Source of the DNA: Podospora pseudocomata
Lineage: Eukaryota; Ascomycota; Sordariomycetes; Sordariales; Podosporaceae
Assembly: GCF_035222375.1 (NCBI RefSeq)
Contig: NC_085890.1
Span: 3,038,001 to 3,102,000 of the forward strand
Direction: 5' to 3'
Length of the DNA: 64,000 bases
Shown here: one piece after another, positions 52,845 to 64,000 of the stretch
How positions within the stretch are numbered: the first letter of the stretch is position 1
How the letters are laid out: each line of letters starts with the position of its first letter
Position numbers and translations under genes: made by a program
Notes under the pieces: generated by a model
Database searches by the model: none
Seen by the model: the letters and a program-made list of their open reading frames with translations, nothing else
Told to the model about the DNA's origin: nothing

Positions 52845-55431
52845 ATGGCGGAACCTCAGGCACACCCAAATCCACAGCAAGAGACAGGACCATCGCTGCC
52901 CGACGCGTCTGCGGCCAAACTCGCGTGCTACGCTTGCAAGAGGAGAAAGGTGAAATGGTATGTATGTGTGGATCTGTCGTCTCCAACCTCGACCTCTTGA
53001 CTGACCGCATGACGTAATGGCAGTGACCGTCAACTACCTGTCTGCTCGCTCTGCCAAAAGCTCAGTGGACAATGTGAATATCCAACTCACGCCGAGAAGC
53101 CCGGTCCAAAGACTGGTGGTAAGCTGTTTTGTCAGTGATACGCCTCATTATATGCCTTCTTTCATGTAGTGAATGATATCTGATGAGATTGTATTCATCA
53201 AATCTGTAAAGGCGAAAGTTCAAGTACTTACATATGTTCATTCAGGCCCTCTTCAAGGCAACAAGCGTCGAAGACTTGATCAAGCGTCTGTGTCCAGCAG
53301 TGTCAGTCATGGCCCATCCCTGAATGCCACTGGACATCGGCATACCACATCATTCGATCTTGCTCGGCGCAGTTCCATTGCAGTATCATCTCCGACTTAT
53401 GGCACAAGTCACGATGATTCCCGTACTCGAGCAGACGATGACCTCCGTTCCCGGCGAGAGGTGACCTCGCCTCTCTCAACTGGTGAATCGTCAGTAAGAA
53501 TTCAGCCAACAAGTGCCCCCATCTTCTCTCGGATCATGTACCCGTCTCATGAAGCACAGACACGCCCACAATCTCCTTCCACAGTGGACGCTTCACCTGG
53601 CCATCAAGACAATGCCATTCCCATCACCATCCAGACGGTTTGTGATGCTCTTCGGATATCAAGAGCAACATACGATGTGTTGATGGAGTCCTACTTCACC
53701 AACATGACATCATTCACCCTGTTCCGGCCAGGGAGTATTGAACCCAAGTTCGCCATGATGCAGTTTCACTCGGACGCCGAAGCGCTGATAGCTGCCATGT
53801 TCTCCTTCTCCACCAGACATTGCCAAGATCTTGAGGACTGCCCAAGTCCGACCTACTTTGCAAAGATTGCCTACTCGAAGCTGGACGAATCAGTCGATAG
53901 TTATGGCGACAATCCCCCGCCATTCTGGCTTCTACAAGCAGGTGTTCTTGTCACCTTTTACCAACTCACCATGAGCGTCCGCTCTCGGTCGTGGAAGAAG
54001 CTTGGTGACTGCATCAGATATTCGTACGACTTGCACCTGCACATGGTTGATGCAAACCATGACCCAGTCAAAGACAAGAACCCGGTCAACATCCAACGCT
54101 GGTCGTTGATGGAAGAACGGAGAAGAGCTTGGTGGGCTGTCTGGGAAATGGACGTCTTTGCCAGCACTATTCGACGACTGCCGACGGCCATAGACCCTGA
54201 GATGAACCTCACCATGCTCCCAGTGCCAGACAGTTGTTGGTTCAATGACGTATACCAGGAAAGCTGCTTTCTTGCTCAGGACTGCAGTCTCAGGTGGAAG
54301 CAACTTGCCCAGTCAGGCAACCAGAGCGCCAAGGCCTGGTTCATAGTGATGAACTCTTTGATGCGCAACACACAGCGCATCGTGTATCCAGTGGGATCGG
54401 CTCTGCAGTCGATGAACGAAAGCCACGCGGAAACCAACCAAGACGAACTCAACATCATGGCCAACACCCTCTACTGCACCGTCACTTCTTTTCCGACCAG
54501 TCTCGTCTACCAGGGGGAGACTCTTGACTTTCGACCAAAAGCTTCGGCTCAAAGCAGTCCCGATGGAATCAACCCAAGACAGGAACATGCCGACAAGTAT
54601 TCCCTCCACCTGATGACGCAGCTCTGTCGGTTCATGATCTATCATCACAAGATCTGTGCTCGAACACCATGGCTAGCCCACCAAAAGGGTTTCAACGATG
54701 GCGGGCAGGGAGAAGGAAACAACGACCCACGAGACGCTCAGCAAGCCAACTCTGAGTGGTCCAACTACATCAACGCCTCGGATGAGATCGTCACCGTGGT
54801 CCGCAACAGCTCTCGGGACCACTACAAATTCGTCAACCCTTTCCTCGTCAACACTCTCTGGTTTGGAGCCGCGGCACAATGTGCCTGCAAAGTCTTTGGG
54901 CCCGCATCGTTCAACAAACGGCTCACGATCTCCAACCTTGACCTTTTGAAACTTACCATTGACCGTTACATTTCATTCTGGGGGGGCATGGAGAACCTCA
55001 AGGGGAAATTGGCTCGGATTGAGACAGCCCTGCAGAGTCTGATGGCTGGGCATGGGAGACCGAACGAGCATCCGCAGGATAGGCGCCAACAACAACAACC
55101 ACTGTCACACATCCAAGGGAGCAATGGTGCCAGTATTAATGACCTGGCTACGGTGGCCATGCAAAGACTTCCTGGTGTTACTGGTGATGCTGCCGTGTCA
55201 TCATCGCCACTCCTCGTCAACATACCCGGTATTGGTCCCCCACAACCACCACCAAACCCATGGTCAACATTTGGACCGACGGACGTCTGCGGTGACTTTA
55301 TCCATCCGGGGAATTTCACAACAGGGTTGACTCCAGGCGGCCCCAACTTTTACGGTCACGGGGACCCGATGGACTTTTCGCCGTTTGGGCTGGAGGAGCT
55401 GCTGATGGCGAGCATGATGATGGATACGTAG
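52845..55431 (+). CDS. Zn2Cys6 transcription factor with fungal-specific middle domain
   Basis: Three exons (52845..52957, 53024..53118, 53246..55431) give 797 aa. The binuclear cluster spans residues 28-55, split by intron 1: cysteines 28, 31, 38, 45, 48 and 55 with spacing C-X2-C-X6-C-X6-C-X2-C-X6-C, and the basic KRRKVKC loop. It is followed by a linker (KPGPKTGGPLQGNKRRRLD) and a Ser/Thr-rich region. The fungal_trans domain lies around 160-480: YFTNMTSFTLFRPG, FSTRHCQDLEDCPSPTYF and RRAWWAVWEMDVFASTIRRL. The C-terminus is Gln/Pro/Met-rich, a likely activation region. Its place inside the aromatic gene set suggests it is the local regulator. Start chosen at MAEPQAHPN; an in-frame ATG at 52806 would add 13 residues. 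Confidence 0.92.
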
Positions 55432-56073
55432 AACTGAACGGTATACTGCCTAACTTCGCTGCGTGCTTCTAGGGATAGCACTTAATCTTGGGTGTGTTTT
55501 GTTGTAAAAAGTTAATTCGTTCTTGTCAACCGTCATCCACTTGTCACTCTCTTCCTTAAACGCAGAAAGGTCTTGTACTGAATCCCCACCACCAACAACA
55601 ACCCAGCACCCTGCGGTTAGGACTCCTATTACCGCCTATTCCCAATCAAATTTGTTCAAGAGAATGATGAGACTAGGGACGATTCCTCAATATCTCAGGG
55701 GTAACCAATGAGTAGTTGGTCTAAATCTGGGGGAAAAATGCAGCAGTGCACGCCATATTTGCTTTGAGCTTGACTTGATTTATGAATGATTGGTAGTGTA
55801 AAGCAAAAGGAGCCCTTAAACTTTGTGGTAAAAATTTAATCCCAGCTATTTACGAAGCTCCATTGCTTCACGGAAAAGCGTATTCGGGGTTTGAAAAAGT
55901 TGTTCAAACGCCTGTCAAATGAGTACATCATCTTCCATACTTGGGAAGTCCTTGCTGGATGTCAACTATCCTTTGGTAGCAGCTTTATTTGTAAATCGAT
56001 ATATGTTCGGAATTAAATACCATCTTGTCACCATGAACATCCATCTCTTACACGTCTTCCAAATGCTCAATCA
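55432..56073. other. Convergent intergenic region
   Basis: Between convergent 3' ends. AT-rich near 55780-56070. No gene. Confidence 0.5.
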
Positions 56074-58151
56074 TCATACATTCATCCCCTCAAAATATCT
56101 CTCCACGCACTCCACATCATCAACCTCCAAAACGGCACCAATATATCCATCAGGCCTCACCACCACCGTACAGCCAACCTGTCGGTCAATCTCAAGCCTC
56201 TCATATGCTCTGCCATGACCATCATGCACGCTCTCCACATCAGCGAACACCCTCCAAAAATCATACCCGCTCTCGTCGCTCCAAGGGCGGTACACTTCCG
56301 GCAGTGCCAAAAAATCCACCAGATCCCGCTCAGCACAATGTACAACCAAGACTTCCACCAATGGCTCTTGTTCCGACTGAGGCATCACGACATGCTTCAG
56401 AGACTTGCTCTCGCCCAAATACTTGCCCACTTCATGTAATCTCTTGGACGTAGTAGAGTCCGAGATGTCGCCAGCGAAAATCATGACCCTGAACTGCCCC
56501 GTGGCACTCAATCTCTTGTGCATCCAAGTTGGCACCCCATCAGCTTGATATACCACTCTGAAGTCGGGAAGCCTCTTTCCCGGCACCAGGTCTGCCTTGA
56601 GGAGGCTGGGTCCCAGCTGCTCGATACCCTTGGGCAACTGCACAGCACAAGAAGGTGGGTAACGAATCGACAACCCAGTCGTGAACTTCAAGGCCTGTAG
56701 TATTTCAGTATCAAACTGTGCAGACGGAGCTGCAAACAGTTTTAGGAAGCCCTTGTCGAACGCAATGAGGTCCAGTGCCACTGGACGTCGCTCAGACTCA
56801 TACGTCCTGAGAAGGTCCTGCCGTGCGCCAGAGGAACGGACTTTTCCTTTGAGAGTAAGTCTAAGCTTCCAACCAAGGTTGTACGCGTCTTGAATCGACG
56901 TGTTCATGCCCTGACCCGCCTTGGGCGAGTGCGTGTGAACAGCATCACCAACCAGGAAAGCCCGCTCATTAAGCCGAGAGAAGTGATTGCCCACCCGCTG
57001 ACGCACCCGGTATGCTGACCACCACGAGACAGAACCAACTTCCATTGTATAAGGAGCAATGATCTTGCGAGCCGCATCCATGACACGGTCGAAAGTCAGG
57101 TCCTTGGGGTCAGGGAGGGCTGTGCCGCTCTCCACGGGGATGTACATCCTAACCTCCTTGTTGCTGCGAGGTACCAGGAGGATGGTGCCAGATGCGGCGC
57201 GTAGATAGCAGACCCTTCGAATATCTGGGAAGTTGGACTTGGGGACCATATCGACCACACCAAAGACCGAGTCTGTCAGATCTCCTTCCAAAGAGACGTC
57301 GAGCTGCTTGCGGAGCCAGCTGCGGGCACCATCACAGCCGACGATGTACTTGGCCGAGATCTTATCCGAGGGAGCATCATGTTCATCTGGTTGATGTCCG
57401 TTCTGCCCGTTGATATGGTGCCCATTTGTGGCATGGCAGTTAGTCCCCTGTCGACAATGTGAGCCAACGATACTTTTCACAGATCACGGCGGTCTTACGT
57501 TAGTAGTGTCCCCATTAGTAGTATTTGTGTTGGTAGTAACCTTTTCTAGGGAGACAGACACGGGAAATGTATCTGTTTCATGGACACAAGATGTGTCAAC
57601 GTCAACAGAGATTGGAGCCGTGCTGTACCGAATCTCAATATTATCATGAGAGAGAATATTGTGAAGCATGTGGTGCTCAACTCGTGCTGCAACATAGATT
57701 AGCCTGTGAGTGGGGGGGTAAAATCCACACTAGAATATTCTTACACTGCTGGAGCATCGTCTCCCGAGGCTTGCCAAGTTCGGCGACCTTGTCCGGAATG
57801 ACTTGTTCTCTGACAATGCCTTCACCTCCATCTTTTCGTGTGCCCCAACAGGCAATTTCCTCGAGCCTCCATGATTCGGCCGTGACTTGAGGTCCAATAC
57901 CGTAAGAGTCAAAGATCTCGTTGGTCGTACTCTTGAGACCCTCTGCTTGCCCACGAGGTGTTGGGCCTGGCTTCTTGTCGACAATAAGCACCTTGATGTT
58001 GGCGCCACGGAACCAGTTTGCCAATGCCAAACTACAAGACGGTGTTAGTGACAAGCCATAGTCTAGACGATATGGAGAGGCAGTGTACCTACCCTGCAGG
58101 CCCAGCGCCGACGATGAGCAGGTCGACTTTGGTGGAGGCGGGAGGAGACAT
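56074..58151 (-). CDS. FAD-dependent phenol hydroxylase 2 with C-terminal thioredoxin-like domain
   Basis: Four exons (58093..58151, 57745..58031, 57499..57686, 56074..57447) give 635 aa. Rossmann motif KVDLLIVGAGPAGLALANWF, completed only by joining exons 1 and 2; DG motif IVGCDGARSWLRKQL; GD motif FLVGDAVHTHSPKAGQGMNT then IQDAYNLGWKLRL. The last 190 residues (PGKRLPDFRVVYQADG, FRVMIFAGDISD) form the thioredoxin-like dimerisation domain of yeast phenol 2-monooxygenase and 3-hydroxybenzoate 4-hydroxylase types. Exon 3 and the start of exon 4 encode an Asn/Thr/His-rich insertion (TTNTNTTNGDTTN..NGHHINGQNGH) not needed for the fold, which is unusual and probably a surface loop. Likely ortho-hydroxylates a phenol; a second hydroxylation step beside the paralogue at 46.8 kb is plausible. 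Confidence 0.92.
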
Positions 58152-59348
58152 GTTGTGCAGTATCGGATAATCAGAACACGGGCTTGCTGTCGATGCGTGA
58201 TGTTTATCATGGACGCACCGCGGTGTTCCGGGGACTTGGAGGGTGGGTATAGACCGATATCATTGGTCAATTCGGGCGGTAGCTGCGATGAGGCCCGCGG
58301 AGTCCCCGGTTGCCAAATAGTTTCTGGCGGGCCGCAGATCAAGCGGGCCGTCTTTAGGTGATTGTCATTCCAGGCGGTGACGTGGTTTGAGCAGGGTGGC
58401 AGAGCAGGTTCAAAGAACTACTGTTTACTACGTGGGGTTCCTGCCATCCAAAGCCATGGCATGTAATTACCCCTCCGCCCATGTCTCACCTTCCCCACCA
58501 CCAAGTCACCTCATTCCGTCATGACTGTGCCTACCCATGAATCCTCCACGGTTGCTTTGCCGTCGTCGGCAAGAGTTCAAGCGCGCTTGCCTTTGCTCCA
58601 GTCTTTCAGAATCTAGGTCATTCAGCTCTGCCGTAAAACATGCCTTTGACCTCTCATTCGCCGAACTCAACTGATGCAAATCTATTTCCCGGTCCTCAGC
58701 TGGGAACTTTTAATGCCGCTGGCTCCTTCCGGTATCTGGCCGGCCCGGAGGCCAGCTGGATAGCTGGATGATGTATCATGACATACCCCGGGAAAGGGTC
58801 GCCAAACTACACAATGCACATCGCCATGGTTGAATCTCTCCCATTGTCCGAATCAGCATCGAGAACTTGATCAAGGAGAAAACAGCATCCTTTGTCAGCA
58901 GCGAACAACCACCAATCAGACAGTTGTCGTCATTGACTTGCTATCAACCCGCTCTCTCACAAATCTGGCGAACTCACCTCACCGCAATATTTGCACATCT
59001 AAAATGAAACAATTGCATCATCCACCCCCCAATGGCTCGGTGGACCATGTAAGCATTCGGACGAGGCAGCCAGGTACCCTTTCCTGCCGTGACCTCGTAC
59101 CTGCGTGCATGAGGAAGATCGTTTCCATTTCTCGGCCAGAGCGACACTTTATGTGTGGTCGATCATAGGGGTCCACTGGCATCCTGGCGCAAGTGGCAGG
59201 GACCCTCCTGAAGCTGGGAGACGACACCAGAAGGGTGGACTTTTATATACGGCCAAGGTGGTCACACAACTGCCCGCTACTGCCTTGAACCCCTACACCA
59301 TCTTCTCCTTAATAGCCTGCAAGCTCAACAGAAGCAACCACCACAGCA
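58152..59348. promoter_or_regulatory. Divergent promoter between hydroxylase 2 and methyltransferase
   Basis: About 1.2 kb without a gene. TTTATATA near 59242 is a TATA candidate for the methyltransferase gene (about 100 bases before its start). ATACCCCGGGAAA near 58785 shares a core with the palindrome at 49277. Divergent layout would allow shared control. Confidence 0.5.
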
Positions 59349-60609
59349 ATGGCCACTTCAGTCACATCCACCATGACCCGTCCCCTGGACAAACACATTC
59401 TAAGACACTCGCACGACCTTCCACTTCCCAAAGGCCCCGACGTTCTCGATATTCGCTCCTCTCAGGAATCACTGCTACATAACTTGGACTCCAAGATTCT
59501 TGAAGGCCTCAGCCAACCACAAGGGTCCAAGTCCTTTCCTTCCCTGCTTTTGTGGGGAGAGAAGGGTCAAGTCTTGTACGACGATGTTCTGGAAGCTCCG
59601 GAGTATTACCCATACCGAATAGAAGATGAACTTTTGCAGCAACGGGTCGACGACATTGCCAGAACAGTGGCTTCCACAGGTACCGACATGCTCATCGAGC
59701 TGGGAGCAGGCAACATGACCAAGACAGCTCAATTTCTATCAGCTATCGACAATTACATCAGCTATCCACTCGTTTACTACGCCCTCGACGTAGACCAGGC
59801 CTTGTTGGAACGGTCTATTGTTGCCTTGAAAAGGCGTGTCACGTTTCGGCATATCGAAGTCCGCGCTCTCTTCGGAACTTATGACGACGGAGCAAACTGG
59901 CTCGCCAGTCCCGAGATTGCCGCCTATCGGAGGACACTCATGTTTCTCGGCAGCAGCATCGGGAATGACGAGCAGGATGCTGCTGTGAGGTTCCTGAGCT
60001 CATTTACCCAAGCTCCTGAGACAGGTGTTCCCCAGAATGTGGCGGGCTTTCTACTGGCGGTTGATGGATGCCAAGATGCGGCGAAAATTGAGGCTGCTTA
60101 CGATGTGCCAGGCGGGTATTCCCGCCGGTGGGTGAAACAAGCGCTGGAGTATGCACGGGAGCTATTGGGTGAGGGCATCGATAGGGTTGAGGTTGACCGT
60201 ATTTTTGATGACAACAATTGGAAGTTTGAGGGAAGATGGTTACCTGAGCGTCAACGATACCAGACATATCTCACCACGACGTGCTCTCTCACGGCAACAA
60301 TTAGGGGACAAACCATCACCTTGGAGGAAGGGGAGAGATTACCAATCATCAGCAGTGGCAAGTGGACAAGGGAGACGGTGGACGGGGTATCTCTGAAGGC
60401 CGGTCTCAGCATCGAGAAGTCTTGGAAGAATCCTGAGTTTGATTACCGTGAGTACTCGTTTTCATCAAGTTCAGCCAACATCCGTGCTAAATGTGGAAAC
60501 AGACATTTATTGGCTGCAGCCAAGCCTCAAGAGGGTGGACAGTGGCATTGTCATTATTGATGAGCTCGAAGCGGAGGGACGTGATCAGGTGCATCACCCC
60601 AACGAGTGA
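59349..60609 (+). CDS. Histidine-specific-type SAM-dependent methyltransferase (EgtD/EasF-like)
   Basis: Two exons, 59349..60447 and 60503..60609, giving 401 aa. The SAM-binding motif is TDMLIELGAGNMTKTAQFLS, the acidic strand end is YALDVDQALLERS, and FLGSSIGNDEQDAAVRFL and FLLAVDGCQDAAKIEAAY are typical of the EgtD family. The N-terminal FPSLLLWGEKGQVLYDDVLE matches the substrate-pocket region. The spliced end (HIYWLQPSL) keeps phase. EgtD trimethylates histidine in ergothioneine synthesis; fungal stand-alone paralogues such as EasF N-methylate dimethylallyltryptophan. No sulfoxide-synthase domain is fused here, so it is not a complete fungal Egt1. The amine substrate is unknown, and its link to the aromatic gene set is only by position. 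Confidence 0.9.
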
Positions 60610-61874
60610 AGGGAAATGTCGGACCAGCGAAGGATCTCTCTGCACAGCTGGCTGTGTTATCTTGCACAATTTGATAGACCATAATGTGCCAATTGCATGA
60701 CGTTTCCAACATTGATCCTTCATGTGCCCGCCCACCACTGCAGCAAGCCACACATGCTGATTAACCACTTGCACCTTCAAGGCGTGCCACTATCTCAGAC
60801 CACTTTTCCTGCCACTGAGATCACCAAAGGCTTGAATCCGAGATGATACCGCTGAACCCCATCCGCACCTACAGCATCAACGCCATAAGCACTCAATTTC
60901 CACGTCTTCTTCCAAATTCCCCCAACCTCGTACTTTTCTTTTTGCCTTTCCAATCAATCTCTCACGATCAATCCACGTTGAGGTGGGCAGACCGAGAACT
61001 TCAGCTTTCTGCACTCTGCAGATCATCACCCACTTGAGATGGTTGCATACATGTACACACTTCCTAGCTCCGCCCCGGCGCGCCGGCGCGGGCGCGGCAA
61101 CTGTCGATCATATAGGACAGGGATAGTTAGGGGAGATCATGATGTAACCGTACTTGTATTCTAGGGTGCAATGCAGCCTCCACAATCAGTGTACAGGTAC
61201 GTCGCCGGGGCCGGGTGAGGGATACGGGATGGGACGGAGGGTTCTCTGGTGGGGTACCAAGTTCGGCGGCCATCATTACCAGCCATCCGTTGCGCTGAAG
61301 TGACTCCGCGGAAACGCAGGCGCGTCTATCAGACAGACCGGTGGCTCGGTCTTGTTGTCAGATCATTCTTTGAGTCTCACCCATTCGCTCTCATTGCTGT
61401 CTCATCAACTAGCTATCCTTGGCTGCTACCTTTGCGGGGTTGTGTGGATCACTGTTCTGAATGACGACCAAATGTTTCACCTTGACCGCCTTCCAGGAAC
61501 CCCCCTTCCTATACCGTCCCTGGAATGCTGTGCGATGTCTCCCAGATCTTTGAAACCCATTCCTGCGGTGGTCGAATAACGCACTCTCTCCCGTCCGACC
61601 TCCCACAGCAGCAAAGTTGGACCCTTGAACCATGGTGCATTAGCAGCTTCAATAAGCAATGTGAGCTCTCAGATCAAGCAAAATTGATGTGTCAAGAAAA
61701 CAGGACTACCTTCAGGTCAAAGGGAGATTCGACCAGATCCCATCCATACCAACGCAGCTAATCCTGACATTACCATTATCCCCAACCCAAACCCTCTTTT
61801 CCATGTCCAAACTCCTCAGTAAACCACCAGATCCAACTTGTCTTACAATACATCAACTTTGCAGAAATGATCCA
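60610..61874. other. Convergent intergenic region
   Basis: About 1.26 kb with no gene. A very GC-rich patch (GCCCCGGCGCGCCGGCGCGG) lies near 61072-61092. Short overlapping frames only. Confidence 0.5.
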
Positions 61875-63878
61875 TCACGCGTTATCGCCCTCACTATCCG
61901 ACTCCGAGACAGCACCATAGCCTTGATGACTTCGACTCCGTTCTGGTCTCTTGGGTTTGGACGCACCCGGCGACTGATGAAGCTGCCCCTCCCTCATCAC
62001 AAAGCTGGCGATCAGCCCCATGACACCAAACACCACGCAGAATACTAAGATATCGGTTAGCACAAAAGTTCAAGTGAGTCAACGTCTCAAAAGCAAAAAC
62101 ACTTACACCAAACATTAACAAAGCTCCTCTCATAGGCCTTGAGCACAATATCCGCAATCTTCTCTGGCAACCCATCAATGGCGTCAAAGTTGGAGAGCAC
62201 ATCTCTGATGATCTGCTCCTTGTCTGGCAGGTCAGGCAACTTGTCTCTCAGGGTGCTTTCCACAAAAGAGGCAATGAGAAGGGAAGCAGTGCTGACACCC
62301 AGCAGGCTCCCGATGTTCATGCTGAGGTAGAACCCGGAAGTAGCCACCGCTACCTGGCTTGACTCAAGCCCTGATGTGAGCGCAATGAACGCTGCCGACA
62401 GGGAGACACCAAAGCTAACACCAATGGGGAACCCATAGAAAGTCTCCCCCCAGTGTGTCACCCCCCGCCATCTCAAAAAGATGGCCAGAAAGCTGAGGTT
62501 AGACAGGATAGCCGCAATGTTGGTGATGAGACGGTACAGTCCGGTCCGTTTAATGACATAGCCGCTGATGAGACTTCCAGCAACGGTGCCCAATGTCACG
62601 ACAAGCAGTCGGAGGGAGGACGTGGTGTTGGTGTCGCTCATTGTCACGCGGAAGTAGAGCGGGATGGATGTGTAAAGCGCTACTTGAGCAGCTGTAAAAA
62701 CGAACTGGATCGCGTAGGCTGATACAACATTCCGCTTCCGCAGCAGCCTCAGAGGGAAGATTGGTTCTCTTGACCAAAAGGCTTCCACCAAGAGAAAGAC
62801 TACCAAGAATCCCAACCAAGTCGACATTGGCACCATGGCCATGGCGTTGTGGACCAGGTTTTCAGGGCCCTTTTCGATTTGGTCAAGAAATAGGAGCAAA
62901 GACACATTGGCGATGGCCAAACTGGTTGATCCTGAGAGATCAATCCGTTTGAACTTGGCGTAGGCAGTCTCCTTGGTGGTTGTCGGATTCCGCCCAACTG
63001 CCTTTGTGTCTGGAGCAGTTGGCTTGGGGAACGACATCTTTGCCCAAATAAAGATGAGCCCTGTGAGGTTGAGAGGTACGTGGTACAGAAGAGCCCATCG
63101 CCAGTTTGTGCTATCAGAGATGATGCCGCCAAGGGAAGGACCCAAAGCTCTGCCGATCTGGTTGATGGCATAAACGTAGCCTCGCCAAACCGCAACCTCG
63201 CGCATGGGCACCAGGTCAACGATGAGGGTTGAGATGAGCACTGTAATGCCGGCATTGCCAATTCCGCAAAGAGACCTTCCCAGCAATAGACCCCAAAACG
63301 AGAAGCCAGCGCCTCTGATGTACCGGTTAGCCTTCACATTCTAGTAGAGAAAGCAGAGGGACATACTTACGCTATCGTTGCACCTACGCAGTAGCAGATG
63401 TATGCAAACAAGAGAAGTGGTTTCCGTCCATAGATATCACTCAGCTTTCCGTACAAAGGCTGCGCAGCAATGATGCCAATGATGTATGCGTTGATGATCC
63501 AACTCGCCGAACTTAGTTGTTCAAATTCGGATGCAATGTCTCGAAACATGGCCATCAAGATGGCACTATCGGAATTGACGAGAAAGACGCCTGTCGTAAG
63601 AGGCGTTGCGTTAGAATAGATTGGCGGTCTATCTCACGCAGTAACATACCAAGCAGAAGCACCAAATTCTTCTTCCATTGCCCGTTGTCCCAGCTCTGCT
63701 GTGATCCTACTGTGGAAGTCGGAGAGAGGTCCCCATCTGAAGCAGCCAAACCATCCTGTTCCTCGTTTGCAGCGGCATTCAGCGTTTCTGGAGAAAGGTT
63801 CAGGGTAGGCTGGCGCAACAGAGAGGTCCTCTCTCCGACATCATCTCGAATTTCTTCGTCCTCTATCCTATCGACCAT
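61875..63878 (-). CDS. MFS transporter, DHA2 type
   Basis: Four exons (63650..63878, 63371..63590, 62107..63314, 61875..62044) give 608 aa. An acidic cytosolic head (MVDRIEDEEIRDDVGERTSL) leads into helix 1 (NLVLLLGVFLVNSDSAILM). The loop motif GKLSDIYGRKP and the antiporter motif ALGPSLGGIISDS are present. NWRWALLYHVPLNL marks the helix-6 region. About 14 helices, then a basic/Ser-rich tail with a YGAVSESDSEGDNA end. This resembles the vacuolar basic amino acid/multidrug exporter branch. Introns are all canonical and phase-true. It converges on the methyltransferase gene and could move the substrate or product of the neighbouring enzymes, or be unrelated. Confidence 0.9.
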
Positions 63879-64000
63879 CTTGGCGAAGTGGAGACGCGAG
63901 GGGGGGTGGTCAGTCGTCAACAAGGACGCAGGAGGTGAGGGAGGACAAATGCCGAAATAGAGCCCGCTTGCAGATGGCTTTCCAGCGACTTTGGGCGGGC

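Noticed and set aside
1-64000. CRISPR arrays, rRNA genes, bacterial-type operons
   Set aside because: None seen; the window is eukaryotic with spliced genes.

Overview
This window looks like nuclear DNA of a filamentous ascomycete, most likely a sordariomycete of the Sordariales type. The genes are split by short introns (about 45-130 bases) with GTATGT/GTAAGT donors and CAG/TAG acceptors. The families fit as well: Zn2Cys6 regulator, AA9 polysaccharide monooxygenase, GH76 cell-wall enzyme, HeLo-domain relic, F-box and BTB proteins, and several large MFS transporters. The assignment rests on gene content and splice signals; no marker gene was compared. Coding joins were built by hand and checked for frame.

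Layout. 0-16.6 kb: a spliced F-box gene, a nuclease-fold-like protein with a Ser/Arg/Pro/Gly tail next to a fresh 63-bp tandem duplication, a broken HeLo-domain gene, a GPI-anchored GH76 enzyme, an allantoate-permease-type transporter, a seven-helix membrane protein and a small PLDc_N membrane protein. 16.9-33.5 kb: a CoA-disulfide-reductase/rhodanese fusion, a LITAF-like zinc protein, a BTB protein, a second F-box protein, a secreted deaminase, a Cys-rich single-pass membrane protein, a small four-helix membrane protein and a 14-helix MFS exporter. This part also holds two related tRNA-like pol III elements on the minus strand and a pair of adjacent hairpins. 33.5-43 kb: gene-poor. It contains three relic copies of an RNase H-fold gene family (a fourth lies at 26 kb), a probable DNA-transposon scrap, and one intact gene for a small secreted six-cysteine protein. 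43.2-44.1 kb: an AA9 lytic polysaccharide monooxygenase.

45-58 kb is the most interesting part: a compact set of catabolic genes. It has an extradiol (type I) ring-cleaving dioxygenase, an FAD phenol hydroxylase divergently transcribed from it, a cytochrome P450, a fumarylacetoacetate-hydrolase-fold enzyme, a Zn2Cys6 regulator and a second FAD phenol hydroxylase with a thioredoxin-like C-terminus. Together they could hydroxylate an aromatic compound to a catechol, open the ring by meta cleavage and process the open-chain product, under a local regulator. Meta cleavage is the usual bacterial alternative to the beta-ketoadipate route and is much less documented in filamentous fungi. A histidine-type SAM methyltransferase (59.3-60.6 kb) and a DHA2 MFS transporter (61.9-63.9 kb) follow and may or may not belong. 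The substrate cannot be read from the sequence.
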